Shown one piece after another: positions 1-9,507 of a stretch of DNA of 61,809 nt. Positions within the stretch are counted from its first letter, which is position 1; each line of letters begins with the position of its first letter. The stretch spans positions 1 to 61,809 of the forward strand of contig NZ_AOHO01000054.1 in assembly GCF_000342005.1 (NCBI RefSeq), given 5' to 3'. Below the pieces are notes generated by a model. That model was not told where the DNA came from. It did not search any database and saw only the letters and a list, made by a program, of their open reading frames with translations. The DNA comes from Amycolatopsis decaplanina DSM 44594 (lineage in GTDB: Bacteria; Actinomycetota; Actinomycetes; Mycobacteriales; Pseudonocardiaceae). The translations under genes and the position numbers were made by a program.

Positions 1-71
1 CGGCGATGTCAGGTCCGCTGTGTCGGAACGGCTGAAGACTGTTGGGTGCCGCCATGTGTTTGGTTACTGGT

Positions 72-152
72 TCGTGGGTGTCGAAGTCGGCGTGTGCGTG
101 GCCGAGTCGGTGTGTATCGATGGCTCGCTCGAAGTTGCCGGTCGGCCACCGA
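72..152 (-). pseudogene. GH1 beta-glucosidase C-terminal remnant, copy 2 (distal)
   Basis: This is the same remnant in the first 179-bp unit, reading NFERAIDTHRLGHAHADFD and then THEP. It keeps FDT, as the intact gene does, where the other copy has ADT. The two copies have therefore diverged independently. No functional product is expected. Confidence 0.7.
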
Positions 153-250
153 TAGTCCTCGAGGAGTGTCGCCGTTTTCTGGCGATGTCAGGTCCGCTGT
201 GTCGGAACGGCTGAAGACTGTTGGGTGCCGCCATGTGTTTGGTTACTGGT

Positions 251-331
251 TCCTGGGTGTCGGCATCGGCGTGCGCGAGGCCGAACCGGTGTGTATCGAT
301 GGCTCGCTCGAAGTTGCCGGTCGGCCACCGG
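251..331 (-). pseudogene. GH1 beta-glucosidase C-terminal remnant, copy 1 (proximal)
   Basis: On the minus strand this stretch reads NFERAIDTHRFGLAHAD and then ADTQE. That matches the intact neighbour's NFEWAMGYTQRFGLVHVD and FDTQE. Only about 27 codons are recognisable, with no start and no catalytic residues, so it is a fragment. It lies in the second 179-bp repeat unit, downstream of the intact gene. Confidence 0.75.
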
Positions 332-389
332 CAGTCCTCGAGGAGTGTCGCCGTTTTCCGGCGACGTCAGACCCGCCCTGTCGGAACCG

Positions 390-1751
390 CTAGAGACCGT
401 TCCGCGCCACCACGTCCGCGTAGAACCGGGCGCTGTCCTTGAGCACCCGTTCCTGGGTGTCGAAGTCGACGTGCACGAGGCCGAACCGCTGCGTGTACCC
501 CATGGCCCACTCGAAATTGTCCAGCAGCGACCAGGCCATGTAACCGCGGATGTCGGCACCGCCTTCGATCGCGTCGTGCACGGCGGCGAGGTGCTCGGCG
601 AAATACCGCACGCGTTTTTCGTCGTGCACCCGGCCGTCGACGACCTCGTCCTCGAACGCGGCACCGTTCTCGGCGATCACGAGCGGCAGACCGGGGCAGT
701 GTTCGTGCAGCCACAGCAACAGCCGGGTGAAGCACTCCGGCCGCTGTTCCCAGCCGAGCGAGGTCAGTTCGCCGCGAGGCGGCTGGACGTCCATCCCGCG
801 CAGGCCGGGCAGCGGGCAGTTGCTGTCGGCCTCGGGGTCTTCCAGCGGGACCGCGCGGGCCGGCGCGTAGTAGTTGACGCCAAGGACGTCCAGCGGCTGC
901 GCGATGATCTCCAGATCGCCGTCGGCGATCGCCGGTTCCAGCGTGCCGAGATGCGCCAGATCCGCCAGCAGTTCGGGCGGATAGCCGCGGCCGAGCAGCG
1001 GATCGAGGAAGAACCTGTTGTGCAGGAAGTCGAACTTGCGCGCGGCCTCGCGGTGCGCGGCATCGTCCACATCGGTCAGCACGGGGGCGAAGTTGAGCAC
1101 GATGGACACTTCCTGCTCGCCACCGTTCGCCCGCAGCGCCTGCGCGGCCTTGCCGTGCGCGAGCAGGAGATTGTGCCCGGCGACCAGCGCGGCTCCCTCG
1201 TCCCGGATGCCCGGCGCGTGGTCGCCGTTGCCGTAGCCGATGAAGGCGGCGCAGAACGGTTCGTTGATCGTGGTCCACTGCCGCACCCGGTCGCCGAGTG
1301 CTTTGTGGACGGTCAGCGTGTAGTCGGCGAAAAGACTCGCGAGATCACGGTTCGGCCAGCCGCCTTCCGCTTGCAGCGCCTCCGGCAGGTCCCAGTGGTA
1401 GAGCGTCACCATCGGGGTGATCCCGTGTTCCAGCAACGTGTCGACAAGGCGATCGTAGAAGGCGAGGCCGCGTGGTTCGACCGTGCGGCCGTCCGGCATG
1501 ACCCGCGACCACGCGACGGAGAACCGGTAGTAGGGCACGCCGAGTCCGCTCAGCAGGCCGATGTCCTCGCGGTAGCGCCGGTAGTGGTCGCAGGCCGGGT
1601 CGCCGGTGGCGCCGTCGAGCACCAGACCGGGCCGCGCGGTGAAAGTGTCCCAAATGGACGGTCCGCGGCCGTCCGCCGTCGTCGATCCCTCGATCTGGTA
1701 TGCCGCCGTGGCCGTGCCCCAACGGAACCCGGCCGGAAACCCGCGTGTCAC
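390..1751 (-). CDS. GH1 family beta-glucosidase
   Basis: A 453-residue glycoside hydrolase family 1 enzyme, expected to release terminal beta-linked glucose from cellobiose or aryl glucosides in the cytoplasm. It starts with the family signature FRWGTATAAYQIEG. The acid/base Glu is in TINEP (about residue 164) and the nucleophile Glu in IAENG (about 361). The C-terminal WSLLDNFEWA substrate-binding segment is intact. I chose the GTG start at 1751 because GGAGG sits just upstream on the minus strand; a longer frame would overlap the preceding gene. It follows the sugar-binding lipoprotein by 11 bp, so the two are probably co-transcribed. Degenerate copies of its 3' end follow the stop codon. 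Confidence 0.95.
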   Translation of the reverse strand: MTRGFPAGFRWGTATAAYQIEGSTTADGRGPSIWDTFTARPGLVLDGATGDPACDHYRRYREDIGLLSGLGVPYYRFSVAWSRVMPDGRTVEPRGLAFYDRLVDTLLEHGITPMVTLYHWDLPEALQAEGGWPNRDLASLFADYTLTVHKALGDRVRQWTTINEPFCAAFIGYGNGDHAPGIRDEGAALVAGHNLLLAHGKAAQALRANGGEQEVSIVLNFAPVLTDVDDAAHREAARKFDFLHNRFFLDPLLGRGYPPELLADLAHLGTLEPAIADGDLEIIAQPLDVLGVNYYAPARAVPLEDPEADSNCPLPGLRGMDVQPPRGELTSLGWEQRPECFTRLLLWLHEHCPGLPLVIAENGAAFEDEVVDGRVHDEKRVRYFAEHLAAVHDAIEGGADIRGYMAWSLLDNFEWAMGYTQRFGLVHVDFDTQERVLKDSARFYADVVARNGL

Positions 1752-1762
1752 GCCGCCTCCAC

Positions 1763-3022
1763 TCAGTTGGCGGCCGCGGCGCGGCCTTCGGTCGCGGCCT
1801 GGTTCCACGCCTGGTCGAGCGATTGCTTTCCCTCTTCGACGCGGCCGAGCGCGTGCCCGTAGACCGGCCTCACCTCACCGTCGCGCAGCCCGCGGTAGTT
1901 CGGCCGCAAGGCCTCGGCGGACGCGGCGAAGATCTTGCCGATCGGTGCGCCGCTGAAGTACTGGCTGGTGTGGGAGAGCACCGCGCTGTCCTGGTAGGCG
2001 CCCAGCGCGCTCGGCAGCAGCCCGCTTTCCAGGAAGATCCGTTTCTGCTGTTCGGGCGCGGTGAGCCAGACGGCGAGGTCGTAAGCCTCCTTGCGGTGCG
2101 CGCCCTGCTTCGGGACGGTCAGGAAAGAGCCGCCCCAGTTGCCCGCCTTGCCCGGAACCGAGGTGACATCCCACTTGCCCGCGAGCTCCGGGCCTCCCGC
2201 CTCTTCGATCTGGGTGAGCATCCAGGCGGGACAGGTGATGGCGGCGAACCGGCTCTGCTTGATCGCGACCGTCCACGGCTGGGTGAAGGTGGTGACCGCC
2301 GCGGTCTCCTTCTTCAGCGCCATCCCGCCCGCCAGCTCGAAGGCCTTGCGCACGTTGGGGTTCGTGTCGGCGATGAACTTGTCGTCCTTGGAGAAGTAGT
2401 TCTCCTGAGCCTGGTTGAGCATCGCCGTGTAGACGGTGCCCGCCGAATCGGCGAATTTGACGTCGTCCGGCGCCTTGGCACTGAACCGCTCGCCGGTTTC
2501 GGCGAACTTCTCCCAGGTCGGCCACAGCGCGGCCACCTGGTCGCGATCGGTCGGCAGGCCGGCGTTTGCGAACAGGTCGCGGCGGTAGCAGAGGGCGAGG
2601 CTGCCCATGTCGGTGCCGAGGCCCATCACGAACTTCCCGTTCTCGGCGGTGCCCTGGTCCCATTTCCAGGCAGGCCACTGCTCGCGGAGACCCTGCGCGC
2701 CGAACTCGGACAGATCGGTGAACTTGTCCCCTGACTGGCGGAACTTGGGGAGGTACTGCTCCTCGATCGCCACCACGTCCGCGCTGCCGCGTCCGGCGCC
2801 GAGCCCGGTCGCGAGCTGGCGGTGATGTGTCTCGAAGTCGGCGACCCGGCCCTCGATGGTGATCCCCGGATGCGCCTTCTCGTAGTCGTCGAAGAGTTTT
2901 TCGTACCCGAACTCGCCGAAGGTGGCGACGGTGAGTTTGAGCGGACCGCCGGATTCCGGCGTGCCCGAGCAGCCGGTGAGCAGCAGCATGAGGGCCGTCA
3001 AGCCGGCCAGCACGCGGGTCAT
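1763..3022 (-). CDS. Extracellular sugar-binding lipoprotein (ABC transporter SBP family 1)
   Basis: A 419-residue solute-binding protein of the carbohydrate-uptake (CUT1) type. The N-terminus is a lipoprotein signal (MTRVLAGLTALMLLLTGC, lipidated Cys at residue 18). The ATG at 3022 has AGGAG upstream. The body shows the usual SBP_bac_1 pattern, including a late LAVWLTAPEQQ segment. It should capture an oligosaccharide outside the membrane, and the next gene, a beta-glucosidase, suggests a beta-glucoside. The usual two permease genes are not between them or elsewhere in the window. It must use permeases coded elsewhere or act as an orphan receptor. Confidence 0.9.
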   Translation of the reverse strand: MTRVLAGLTALMLLLTGCSGTPESGGPLKLTVATFGEFGYEKLFDDYEKAHPGITIEGRVADFETHHRQLATGLGAGRGSADVVAIEEQYLPKFRQSGDKFTDLSEFGAQGLREQWPAWKWDQGTAENGKFVMGLGTDMGSLALCYRRDLFANAGLPTDRDQVAALWPTWEKFAETGERFSAKAPDDVKFADSAGTVYTAMLNQAQENYFSKDDKFIADTNPNVRKAFELAGGMALKKETAAVTTFTQPWTVAIKQSRFAAITCPAWMLTQIEEAGGPELAGKWDVTSVPGKAGNWGGSFLTVPKQGAHRKEAYDLAVWLTAPEQQKRIFLESGLLPSALGAYQDSAVLSHTSQYFSGAPIGKIFAASAEALRPNYRGLRDGEVRPVYGHALGRVEEGKQSLDQAWNQAATEGRAAAAN

Positions 3023-3054
3023 GGTTCTCCTCGGTCGTACGGTGATGAACGCGG

Positions 3055-6000
3055 TCACGCGAGTCTTCTCGGCAGCTGATCGCCGACGGTCAGGCGGGAA
3101 TCGGCGTGCAGCTTGGTCAGCACCCTGGACACCAGCGACTGCACCGTCCTCCTGGGCAGGCTCAGCTCCGCGGCGATCTCCGGGTTGGACAGCTTCGCCG
3201 CCACCAGCCGCGCGACCCGCAGTTCCAGCGGGGACAGCGCCCCGCTGTGCAGGGGACCCCGCTCGGCGCGGCTGAGCACGCCGTAGCGGCGCAACCTGCT
3301 TTCCGCCCGGCGGATGCTCCAGGTGGCCCCGACCGGCCCGAGTACCTCGCACGCTTCGGTGAGCGAGCGAGTGGCCGCTTCGAGGTAACCGGCGCGGCCG
3401 AGCAGTTCGGCGGCGTCCTCCAACGCGGCCGCGAGTTCGATCGGGCGGCGGACCTCGCGGTAATGATCGGCCGCGGCCAGCATGCCTTCGGGATCGCCGT
3501 CGATCAGCGCCCGGCATCGGAGGGCGGCCACCGTGGCCCTGGCGGGCACGGTCTCCTGGCTCGCCTCCTCGGCGCAGACGGCGAGCGCTTCCCGCGCGAC
3601 GGCGTCGTCGCCTGCCGCGAGCGCGACGCGGACGACGTCGGGAAGCCATTGGTGACGCAGCATCATCCGGGCGTAGTCGGGGCGCAGCACCGGCGCGAAC
3701 AGTCGCAGCGCGTCGTCGAGTTCGCCGCGTTGTTCCGCGGCCATCGCCTGTGCCGCGAGGTAGAAGTCGCAGCTCTCGCGCTCGGACGAGTTCGACGGCG
3801 AGTGCGCCTCGGCCGCTTCCAGATGGGCGCGGACGGAGACGCGTTCGTCGCGATGGCCCGCGATGAGGGCGGCGACCCCGTGCAGCAGCAGGGCGGCGGC
3901 GCCCGGCTCGCGGACACCGTAGAAGGTGATCGCCGGGCCGTCCTCGGTGACGGAGTCCAGTTCGGCCAGCGCCTCGTCCCAGCGACCGGTCCAGTAGTAG
4001 TGCACGGCCGCCGAGACCTGCGGACCGGTCGGCAGGCCGTGCCGTGCGGCCGTCTCGTACCCGGCGTGGAGCGTGGCGTCCGCCTCGCCGAGCCGGTCGA
4101 GGTTCTGCAGGGTGAAGAGGCGGTTGTCGAGCAGGTCGAAGCGCAGCGTCGCCAGGTCGGCCTCGTCGCCGGTGGTTTCGAGCGCGGCGTCGATCGCGGT
4201 CAGGGCCCGGTCGTGCTCGCGGCGGATCGAGTGCACGAGCCACAGCGTCTGCTGCGCGTGCGCGGCGGGATACCGTTCACCCGCTTCGACGGCCTCGGCG
4301 TGCAGGCCCCGCGCGATCCGTTCGGTCTCGTCGAGATCGTCGAGGGTTCCGCGCCGGAAGTTGGCGAGCAGCGTCCGGGTGCTCGTGCGCCACAGTTCCG
4401 GCATCGACGGATCGTCCGCGGTGTCGGCGAGCGCCTCGATCGCGCCGGGCGTGTCACCCCGGCGGTACCGCAGCGCGGCGAGGACGTGCCGCATCTGCGC
4501 CAGATCGGCCTTGTGGCGGACGGTCTTCACCGCCTGTTCGGCCTCGGCCTCCGGATCCTGTTCGAGCCGGAACAGCACGCGCACCAGCGCGGCGATCAGC
4601 GTCTCCCGCTGCTCGCCGGTGGGCACCGTGCTGTCGAGCGCGCCGCGGAGCAGATCGGCCGCGATATGCGGGGCACGGTTGGACACCGCGACGTGGTTGG
4701 CGGTGAGCCAGCCCACCAGCCACGGGTCGAACGGCACCGGCCCGGCCGCCAGCTGCTCGGCGACCCGTTTGATCGGCGCGCCCGCCCGCGCGAGCGATTC
4801 GGCGGCGCGCCGGTGCAACGCGGCGCGGACCGGCTCGGCGATGCCGCCGTAGAGCGCCTGCCGCTGGAACGGATGGTGGAAGGCGAGTTTGTCACCGGCG
4901 TACTCGATGACGCCCGCGGTGGTGGCGGGCTCCAGCTCCTGCAGGACCTCCAGCGGGCCCTTGTCCGCCAGCGCGGCGAGGTCCTCGACGGCGAACTCCG
5001 CGCCCAGCAGCGACGCGGTGCGCAGGATCCCGGTCGTGACCGGGTCGAGGGTTTCCAGTGTCCGGCCCACCGCGGCCAGCAGCGACCGCGGCGCGTTCTC
5101 GGTGCCGTCCACCGTCACCTCGGCCACGCCGTCCTTGATCCGCACGGCACCCGTCCGGACCAGGTCGTGCGCGATTTCCCTCGCGTAGAGCGGATTACCG
5201 GCCGCGCGCCGGACCAGCGGGCGCAGGCTCGGCCCGAGCTTCGCCGCGAGGATCACCTCGAACACGGCGGCGATGTCGTCGTCGGTCAGCACCTCGACCG
5301 GCATGATCTCGCCGTCCCTCGCCTCGATCCCGCGACGCAGCTGGGCCAGGTCCCGGCGGCCGTGCCCGGTGCGCGTGGCGGCGACCAGCAGCAGCGGCAG
5401 CTGGCGGGTGGCCGCGGCCAGGCGCTGCCACAGCAGCACACTCGCCTCGTCGGCCCAGTGGAGGTCGTCGATCACCAGCACCAGCGGGCCCGCGGCGCAG
5501 GTCTCGTCGACCAGCGCCAGCAGTTTGTCCACAGTGGACAAGATCGGGTCGGCGGGGCCCCAGTTCCCGTGCGCGGGTTCCGCGTTCAGCTCACCGGCCA
5601 GTTCGGCCTTGGCCGGATCCGCCGCGCCGTGGTGCACCCCGAGGCATTCCATGATCACCTGCAGCGGGAACCGTTGCCGTAGCTCGTCGGCCGCGGTCCA
5701 GGCGAGCTGGCAGCCGCGCGCCGCGGCGCCCGCCAGCCCGGCGATCAGCAGTTCCGATTTGCCGATGCCCGGTTCGCCTTCGAGCCAGACCGGACGGCCG
5801 CGGCCGGCGAGCACGTCGGTGACGAACCCGTCCAGCCGTTCGACCTGCCTGGCACGGCCGGGCAGGTGGCACTGGCCGCCGCGTTCGATCGCCTTGGCCA
5901 CCGGCGGCGGCACGACCCGGACCGGAACCGGTTTCGATCCGGTGACAGGTTTTTCGCTGCCATCCAGGATGCGCTGGTGCAGATCACGCAGCGGGGCACC

Positions 6001-6708
6001 GGGTTCGACGCCGAGTTCGTCCCGGAGGATTCGCCTGGCCTCGCGGTACGCGCTGAGCGCTTCGATCTGACGCCCGCTGGCGTGCAGGGCGCGCATCAGC
6101 GTCTCGTGCAGCGATTCCCGCAACGGGTGCCGCCGCACCAGCGTGGTCAGCTCGGCCACCAGTTCGCGGTGGTCGCCGAGGCCGAGCAGGGCCGTGGCGC
6201 GCAGTTCGGTGGCGGTCAGCTGGAGTTCGGCGAGCCGGACGCGTTCCGCTTCGGCGAACGGGCCGGGTACGCCGGAATAGGCCTCGCCGCGCCACAGGCC
6301 GAGTGCGGCGGTGAGCCGCGCGGCCGCGCCTCGCTGATCGGCGTGGGCGAGCAGTCGCCGGGCGGCCGCCGCGTCCTGTTCGAACCGGCTGACGTCGAGC
6401 GCTTCACGGTCCAGCCGCAGCACGTAACTCGATCCGGACGAACTGAGCACCTCGTGCGCGTCGCCGCCCGCCTTGCGGATCGCGCCGCGCAGACCGGAGA
6501 CGTAGGTGTGGACACTGCCGGTGGCGCTGGCGGGCGCCGACTCGCCCCAGACGTCCGAGATCAGCTCGCCGAGCGAGATCGCCTGGCCGCGGCGCCCCGC
6601 CAGGGTGGCGAAGACCGCGCGCTGACGGGCGGGCCCGAGCTTCAGCTCGACGTCTTCGAGCCAGGCACGAGGCGGCCCGAGCAGCTCGACGCGCAGCCCG
6701 TTCGTCAC
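3055..6708 (-). CDS. SARP-type regulator with AAA ATPase and C-terminal LuxR HTH
   Basis: A 1217-residue AfsR/DnrI-like regulator. An OmpR-like winged helix (about 5-90, with RQRAVFATLA and ELISDVWGE) is followed by a bacterial transcriptional activator domain (about 95-245, ending DELGVEPGAPL). An ATPase follows, with Walker A GEPGIGKSE at about 311-319 and Walker B VLVIDDLHWADE, then TPR-like helices. A LuxR helix-turn-helix ends the protein (LSPLELRVARL, LPRRTVQSLVSRVL). Having DNA-binding domains at both ends is less usual. The GTG at 6708 is preferred because GGAG lies 6 nt upstream; an ATG at 6729 has no ribosome site. It lies 32 bp upstream of the sugar-binding lipoprotein gene and may control that unit. 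Confidence 0.88.
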   Translation of the reverse strand: MTNGLRVELLGPPRAWLEDVELKLGPARQRAVFATLAGRRGQAISLGELISDVWGESAPASATGSVHTYVSGLRGAIRKAGGDAHEVLSSSGSSYVLRLDREALDVSRFEQDAAAARRLLAHADQRGAAARLTAALGLWRGEAYSGVPGPFAEAERVRLAELQLTATELRATALLGLGDHRELVAELTTLVRRHPLRESLHETLMRALHASGRQIEALSAYREARRILRDELGVEPGAPLRDLHQRILDGSEKPVTGSKPVPVRVVPPPVAKAIERGGQCHLPGRARQVERLDGFVTDVLAGRGRPVWLEGEPGIGKSELLIAGLAGAAARGCQLAWTAADELRQRFPLQVIMECLGVHHGAADPAKAELAGELNAEPAHGNWGPADPILSTVDKLLALVDETCAAGPLVLVIDDLHWADEASVLLWQRLAAATRQLPLLLVAATRTGHGRRDLAQLRRGIEARDGEIMPVEVLTDDDIAAVFEVILAAKLGPSLRPLVRRAAGNPLYAREIAHDLVRTGAVRIKDGVAEVTVDGTENAPRSLLAAVGRTLETLDPVTTGILRTASLLGAEFAVEDLAALADKGPLEVLQELEPATTAGVIEYAGDKLAFHHPFQRQALYGGIAEPVRAALHRRAAESLARAGAPIKRVAEQLAAGPVPFDPWLVGWLTANHVAVSNRAPHIAADLLRGALDSTVPTGEQRETLIAALVRVLFRLEQDPEAEAEQAVKTVRHKADLAQMRHVLAALRYRRGDTPGAIEALADTADDPSMPELWRTSTRTLLANFRRGTLDDLDETERIARGLHAEAVEAGERYPAAHAQQTLWLVHSIRREHDRALTAIDAALETTGDEADLATLRFDLLDNRLFTLQNLDRLGEADATLHAGYETAARHGLPTGPQVSAAVHYYWTGRWDEALAELDSVTEDGPAITFYGVREPGAAALLLHGVAALIAGHRDERVSVRAHLEAAEAHSPSNSSERESCDFYLAAQAMAAEQRGELDDALRLFAPVLRPDYARMMLRHQWLPDVVRVALAAGDDAVAREALAVCAEEASQETVPARATVAALRCRALIDGDPEGMLAAADHYREVRRPIELAAALEDAAELLGRAGYLEAATRSLTEACEVLGPVGATWSIRRAESRLRRYGVLSRAERGPLHSGALSPLELRVARLVAAKLSNPEIAAELSLPRRTVQSLVSRVLTKLHADSRLTVGDQLPRRLA

Positions 6709-6768
6709 GCCGGCTCCATTTCTCGTCATGCACCGAAAGTGGCCGGATCACTACTGTGTCCCCGCAGT

Positions 6769-8853
6769 TTAGGACGTCCTTGGGCCGGTCGGGTTGCGCA
6801 CCCGGGCGAGTGCGTGCAGCGGCGCGCACCAGGGCTGCGCGGGCCCCAGTGCGCGAGTGGCGGTCCAGGAGGCCGCGGTGCCCGATTCGGGCAGCAGCAG
6901 CGCGGCGAGTTCGCCCGCCAGGCTCTGGTGCTGCTCCTCGGTGAGATTCCGTTGGTGGGAAAGCAAGTGGAGCAGTTCGACCGCCGGTCCGGTGGACAGC
7001 ACGCGGATGTTGTCGAGCAGCCACTGCGGGATCCAGCGCGCCGTCAATTCGTCGCCGACCTGGAGCAGTTGCTCGGCGACGCGGTCCGCGGGCGCGCCGG
7101 AGCCCGCCATGGTCGCGGCGATCTCCTGGTGCAGCACGGCACGGATGGCGGGCGGGGTGTTCGCGGCGAACACCGAACGCACCAGTGGGACGCGGAACCG
7201 CAGACGTTCTCCCTCGGCTTCCAGCACCCGCGCGGCGAGCGCCTCTTCGACCGCTCCGATGAGCGCCCGCAGTTCGCGGCCGGTGACGCCCGTCAAGTCG
7301 GCGACCGTGAACGACGAACCGAGCAACGCGGCGGAATTCAGCGTTCGTTTGCACGGCACGGAAAGCGTGGCGAGATGATCTTCCACCACGGCGGCCAGCC
7401 GGCTGTGCGGCGAGGTGGCGGGCTCGCGGCCGTCGGCGAACTCGGCGAACAGTTCGCACAGGTAGCCGGCGTTTCCGGCGGTGTACTCGGCGGCGAACCC
7501 GAGGAAGTCCTCGCCGGGATCCCTGGCCAGGGTCTCCTCGGCGAGCGCGGCGACGGCAGGGCCGTCGAACGGCGGCAGCGAGACGACCTCGCCGTCGAGC
7601 CGCGAGCGGAGGACGTCGAGCGTGCGGCGACGGGGGAGCGGACGCGCCGAGCCGATCAGCAGCAGCGGCAGGTGCGCGGTGAACCGGTGAAGCCGCTGCC
7701 AGGCGAGGAGGCTTTCCTCGTCGGCCCAGTGCAGATCTTCGAAGACGAGCACCCGCGGCCCGTCTTCGCACAGCTCGGTGACCGTCTTGCCGAGGTCGTT
7801 GAGCGCTTCACCGCCGAGGCAGTCGGCGATGAGGCTCAGCGGGACCGCGCCGGTCAGCTCATCGGCTTCGACCCAGCGCGTGCGGCTCCTCGCCGTGGCG
7901 AGGGCCTCCGCCAGGAACGCGCTCTTGCCGCTGCCCGCCTCGCCGTCCAGCCAGACCGTCCCGCCGCGGCCTTCGTCCAGCAGGGCGGACAGGTGCCGTC
8001 GTATCCGGCCGAGTTCGAATTCCCGGCCGACGAAGGTGGACGGACGTTCGGGCAGGGCCTGTGTCGGCCGATGCCGCTCCGGCTGGTCCTGGTGGTGCAG
8101 CGCCGGATCGTCGTCCAGGACCCGCTGCCGCAGGGCCAGCAGCTCCGGGCCGGGTTCGAGGCCGGACTGCTCGATGATCGTCTCGCGCGCGCGGTCGAAC
8201 GCGGCCAGCGCCTCGGCCTGCCTTCCGGACCGGAACAAGGCGGTGATCAGCATGCGGTGCAGGCCCTCGCGCAACGGATGGCGCTCGACCAGCACGGCGA
8301 GCTCGCCCACCAGTTCGCGGTAGCCGCCCAGGTGGAGAGCGACCTCGGCCTGCCGTTCGAGCGCGCTCATGCGCAATTCGTTCAGCCGGGCGCGCTGGGA
8401 CTCGGCGAACGGGCCGGGGATCCCGTTCAACGCGGAACCCCGCCACTGCCCGAGCGCGGACCGCAGCGACTCCAGTTCCCGCCGGTGCGCGCCGGCGAGC
8501 CGGTGCGCGCGGGCACGTTCCAGCTCGGCTTCGAAGACGTGGACGTCGATTTGCTGCTTCGGCAGGTCGAGGCTGTAGCCGGCGCGCGTGGCGACGAGTG
8601 GTTCGCCTACGGGCTCCAGCGCGCGGCGCAGCGCGGAGACGTAGGTGTACACGATGCCGGTGGCGCTGTCCGGAGGCCGCTCGCCCCAGACGGCGTCGAT
8701 GATCTCCTTGCGGGAGACGAGCTGGCCGGCGCGCAGGGCGAGCGTGGCGAACACGGCCTGCCGCTGGGCGGGACCCAGCGCTATCTCGCCGTCGCCGTGG
8801 CGGGCAGGGGAGCCGCCCAGCAGCCGCACCGTCAGCGAGGAAACCTCGTCCAT
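6769..8853 (-). CDS. SARP-type regulator with AAA ATPase (short form)
   Basis: A 694-residue paralogue of the next gene downstream. It has a winged helix (RQAVFATLAL, EIIDAVWGE), a BTAD domain (ending SGLEPGPELLALRQR), a FVGRE linker and an ATPase with Walker A GEAGSGKSA and Walker B VLVFEDLHWADE. The protein stops soon after the ATPase and lacks the TPR region and LuxR HTH of its neighbour, so it is a truncated version of the same architecture. I chose the ATG at 8853 because homology to the winged helix begins directly after it; upstream in-frame starts add about 100 residues without domain character. It is probably transcribed with the second SARP gene, 60 bp downstream. Confidence 0.85.
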   Translation of the reverse strand: MDEVSSLTVRLLGGSPARHGDGEIALGPAQRQAVFATLALRAGQLVSRKEIIDAVWGERPPDSATGIVYTYVSALRRALEPVGEPLVATRAGYSLDLPKQQIDVHVFEAELERARAHRLAGAHRRELESLRSALGQWRGSALNGIPGPFAESQRARLNELRMSALERQAEVALHLGGYRELVGELAVLVERHPLREGLHRMLITALFRSGRQAEALAAFDRARETIIEQSGLEPGPELLALRQRVLDDDPALHHQDQPERHRPTQALPERPSTFVGREFELGRIRRHLSALLDEGRGGTVWLDGEAGSGKSAFLAEALATARSRTRWVEADELTGAVPLSLIADCLGGEALNDLGKTVTELCEDGPRVLVFEDLHWADEESLLAWQRLHRFTAHLPLLLIGSARPLPRRRTLDVLRSRLDGEVVSLPPFDGPAVAALAEETLARDPGEDFLGFAAEYTAGNAGYLCELFAEFADGREPATSPHSRLAAVVEDHLATLSVPCKRTLNSAALLGSSFTVADLTGVTGRELRALIGAVEEALAARVLEAEGERLRFRVPLVRSVFAANTPPAIRAVLHQEIAATMAGSGAPADRVAEQLLQVGDELTARWIPQWLLDNIRVLSTGPAVELLHLLSHQRNLTEEQHQSLAGELAALLLPESGTAASWTATRALGPAQPWCAPLHALARVRNPTGPRTS

Positions 8854-9167
8854 GACCTGCCGCCTGTGCTTCCGACTGCCGAAAAGAGTGCCCTGCTCAG
8901 CGGAAATCCTAGTGGCGCCGATGTGGGTTTCGCAATCAATCGGGCACCCATCGTGTGGGTTTCTGCCGTCGGTCATGAGGCATTCTCGGGTTTTGCCTGA
9001 CAGTTCGATACGGGTGGATTCACGTCCGTGAACGCCCGCGAGGTTCGGTGTCCGTTCATGTGGTTTTCGGCATCTGGTCAGCCGAGGGGCGACCGGGCAA
9101 AGCCCGGCGTTCTCGGGGGCAGAGTGTCCTGCGGCACTGGTCCAAGGCATGCGTGGCTGTGCATGCT
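8854..9167. other. Intergenic region between divergent genes
   Basis: About 314 bp separate the divergent SARP-type gene (minus) and a small hypothetical gene (plus). Promoters for both are expected here. I could not identify a convincing -10/-35 pair, operator or hairpin. Confidence 0.4.
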
Positions 9168-9425
9168 GTGACAGTGAGCCAGGATCAGGAACACTTCGCC
9201 GGTGATGTCCTGCTCAGCCTCGCCCGAAACGGCAGGCTGGTGCTCGACGCCGATGAGGCCGAAGCCCGCATCGCCGAGCTTCGGCGGACGCTGGCCTTCG
9301 GCTACGCCCTCCTCGCCGACCCGGACTACACCGGACCCGAGGGCAGGCTCCGCGAGATCCTGGACGAGCTTCCCAAGTACGTCGAAGCGTTTCAGCAGGC
9401 CACGAAGTCCTTCACGCCTCGTTGA
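9168..9425 (+). CDS. Small hypothetical protein
   Basis: About 85 residues, not recognised. The sequence is acidic and helical (DADEAEARIAELRRTLAFGY, then LREILDELPKYVEAFQQ), with no Cys, signal peptide or membrane segment. The start is uncertain: GTG codons at 9168 and 9174 both fit and neither has a clear ribosome site. It lies 82 bp before a LuxR-type regulator on the same strand. That placement and its size suggest an accessory protein, but no function can be assigned. Confidence 0.55.
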   Translation: MTVSQDQEHFAGDVLLSLARNGRLVLDADEAEARIAELRRTLAFGYALLADPDYTGPEGRLREILDELPKYVEAFQQATKSFTPR

Positions 9426-9507
9426 GAACTCGTGGAGAGTTCGTGAAGAGCTCCTTCGCAGAATGTGTCCCATCCGACTGGGGCCGCGGACAAGCGGAGG
9501 GGACGAA

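Larger units (their letters stand above)
2..359. repeat. Two tandem 179-bp direct repeats
   Basis: Two nearly identical units (2-180 and 181-359) both begin GGCGATGTCAGGTCCGCTGT. They differ at only about a dozen positions, mostly in the middle. A third, degenerate start (GGCGACGTCAGACCCGCC) lies at 360 and runs into the 3' end of the beta-glucosidase gene. Read on the minus strand, each unit encodes a decayed copy of that gene's C-terminus, so the array looks like repeated duplication of the gene end. It may continue to the left of the window. Confidence 0.9.

Noticed and set aside
3106..9000. Very long plus-strand frames opposite the two SARP genes
   Set aside because: They mirror the coding frames of well-supported minus-strand genes and lack ribosome sites and domain motifs.
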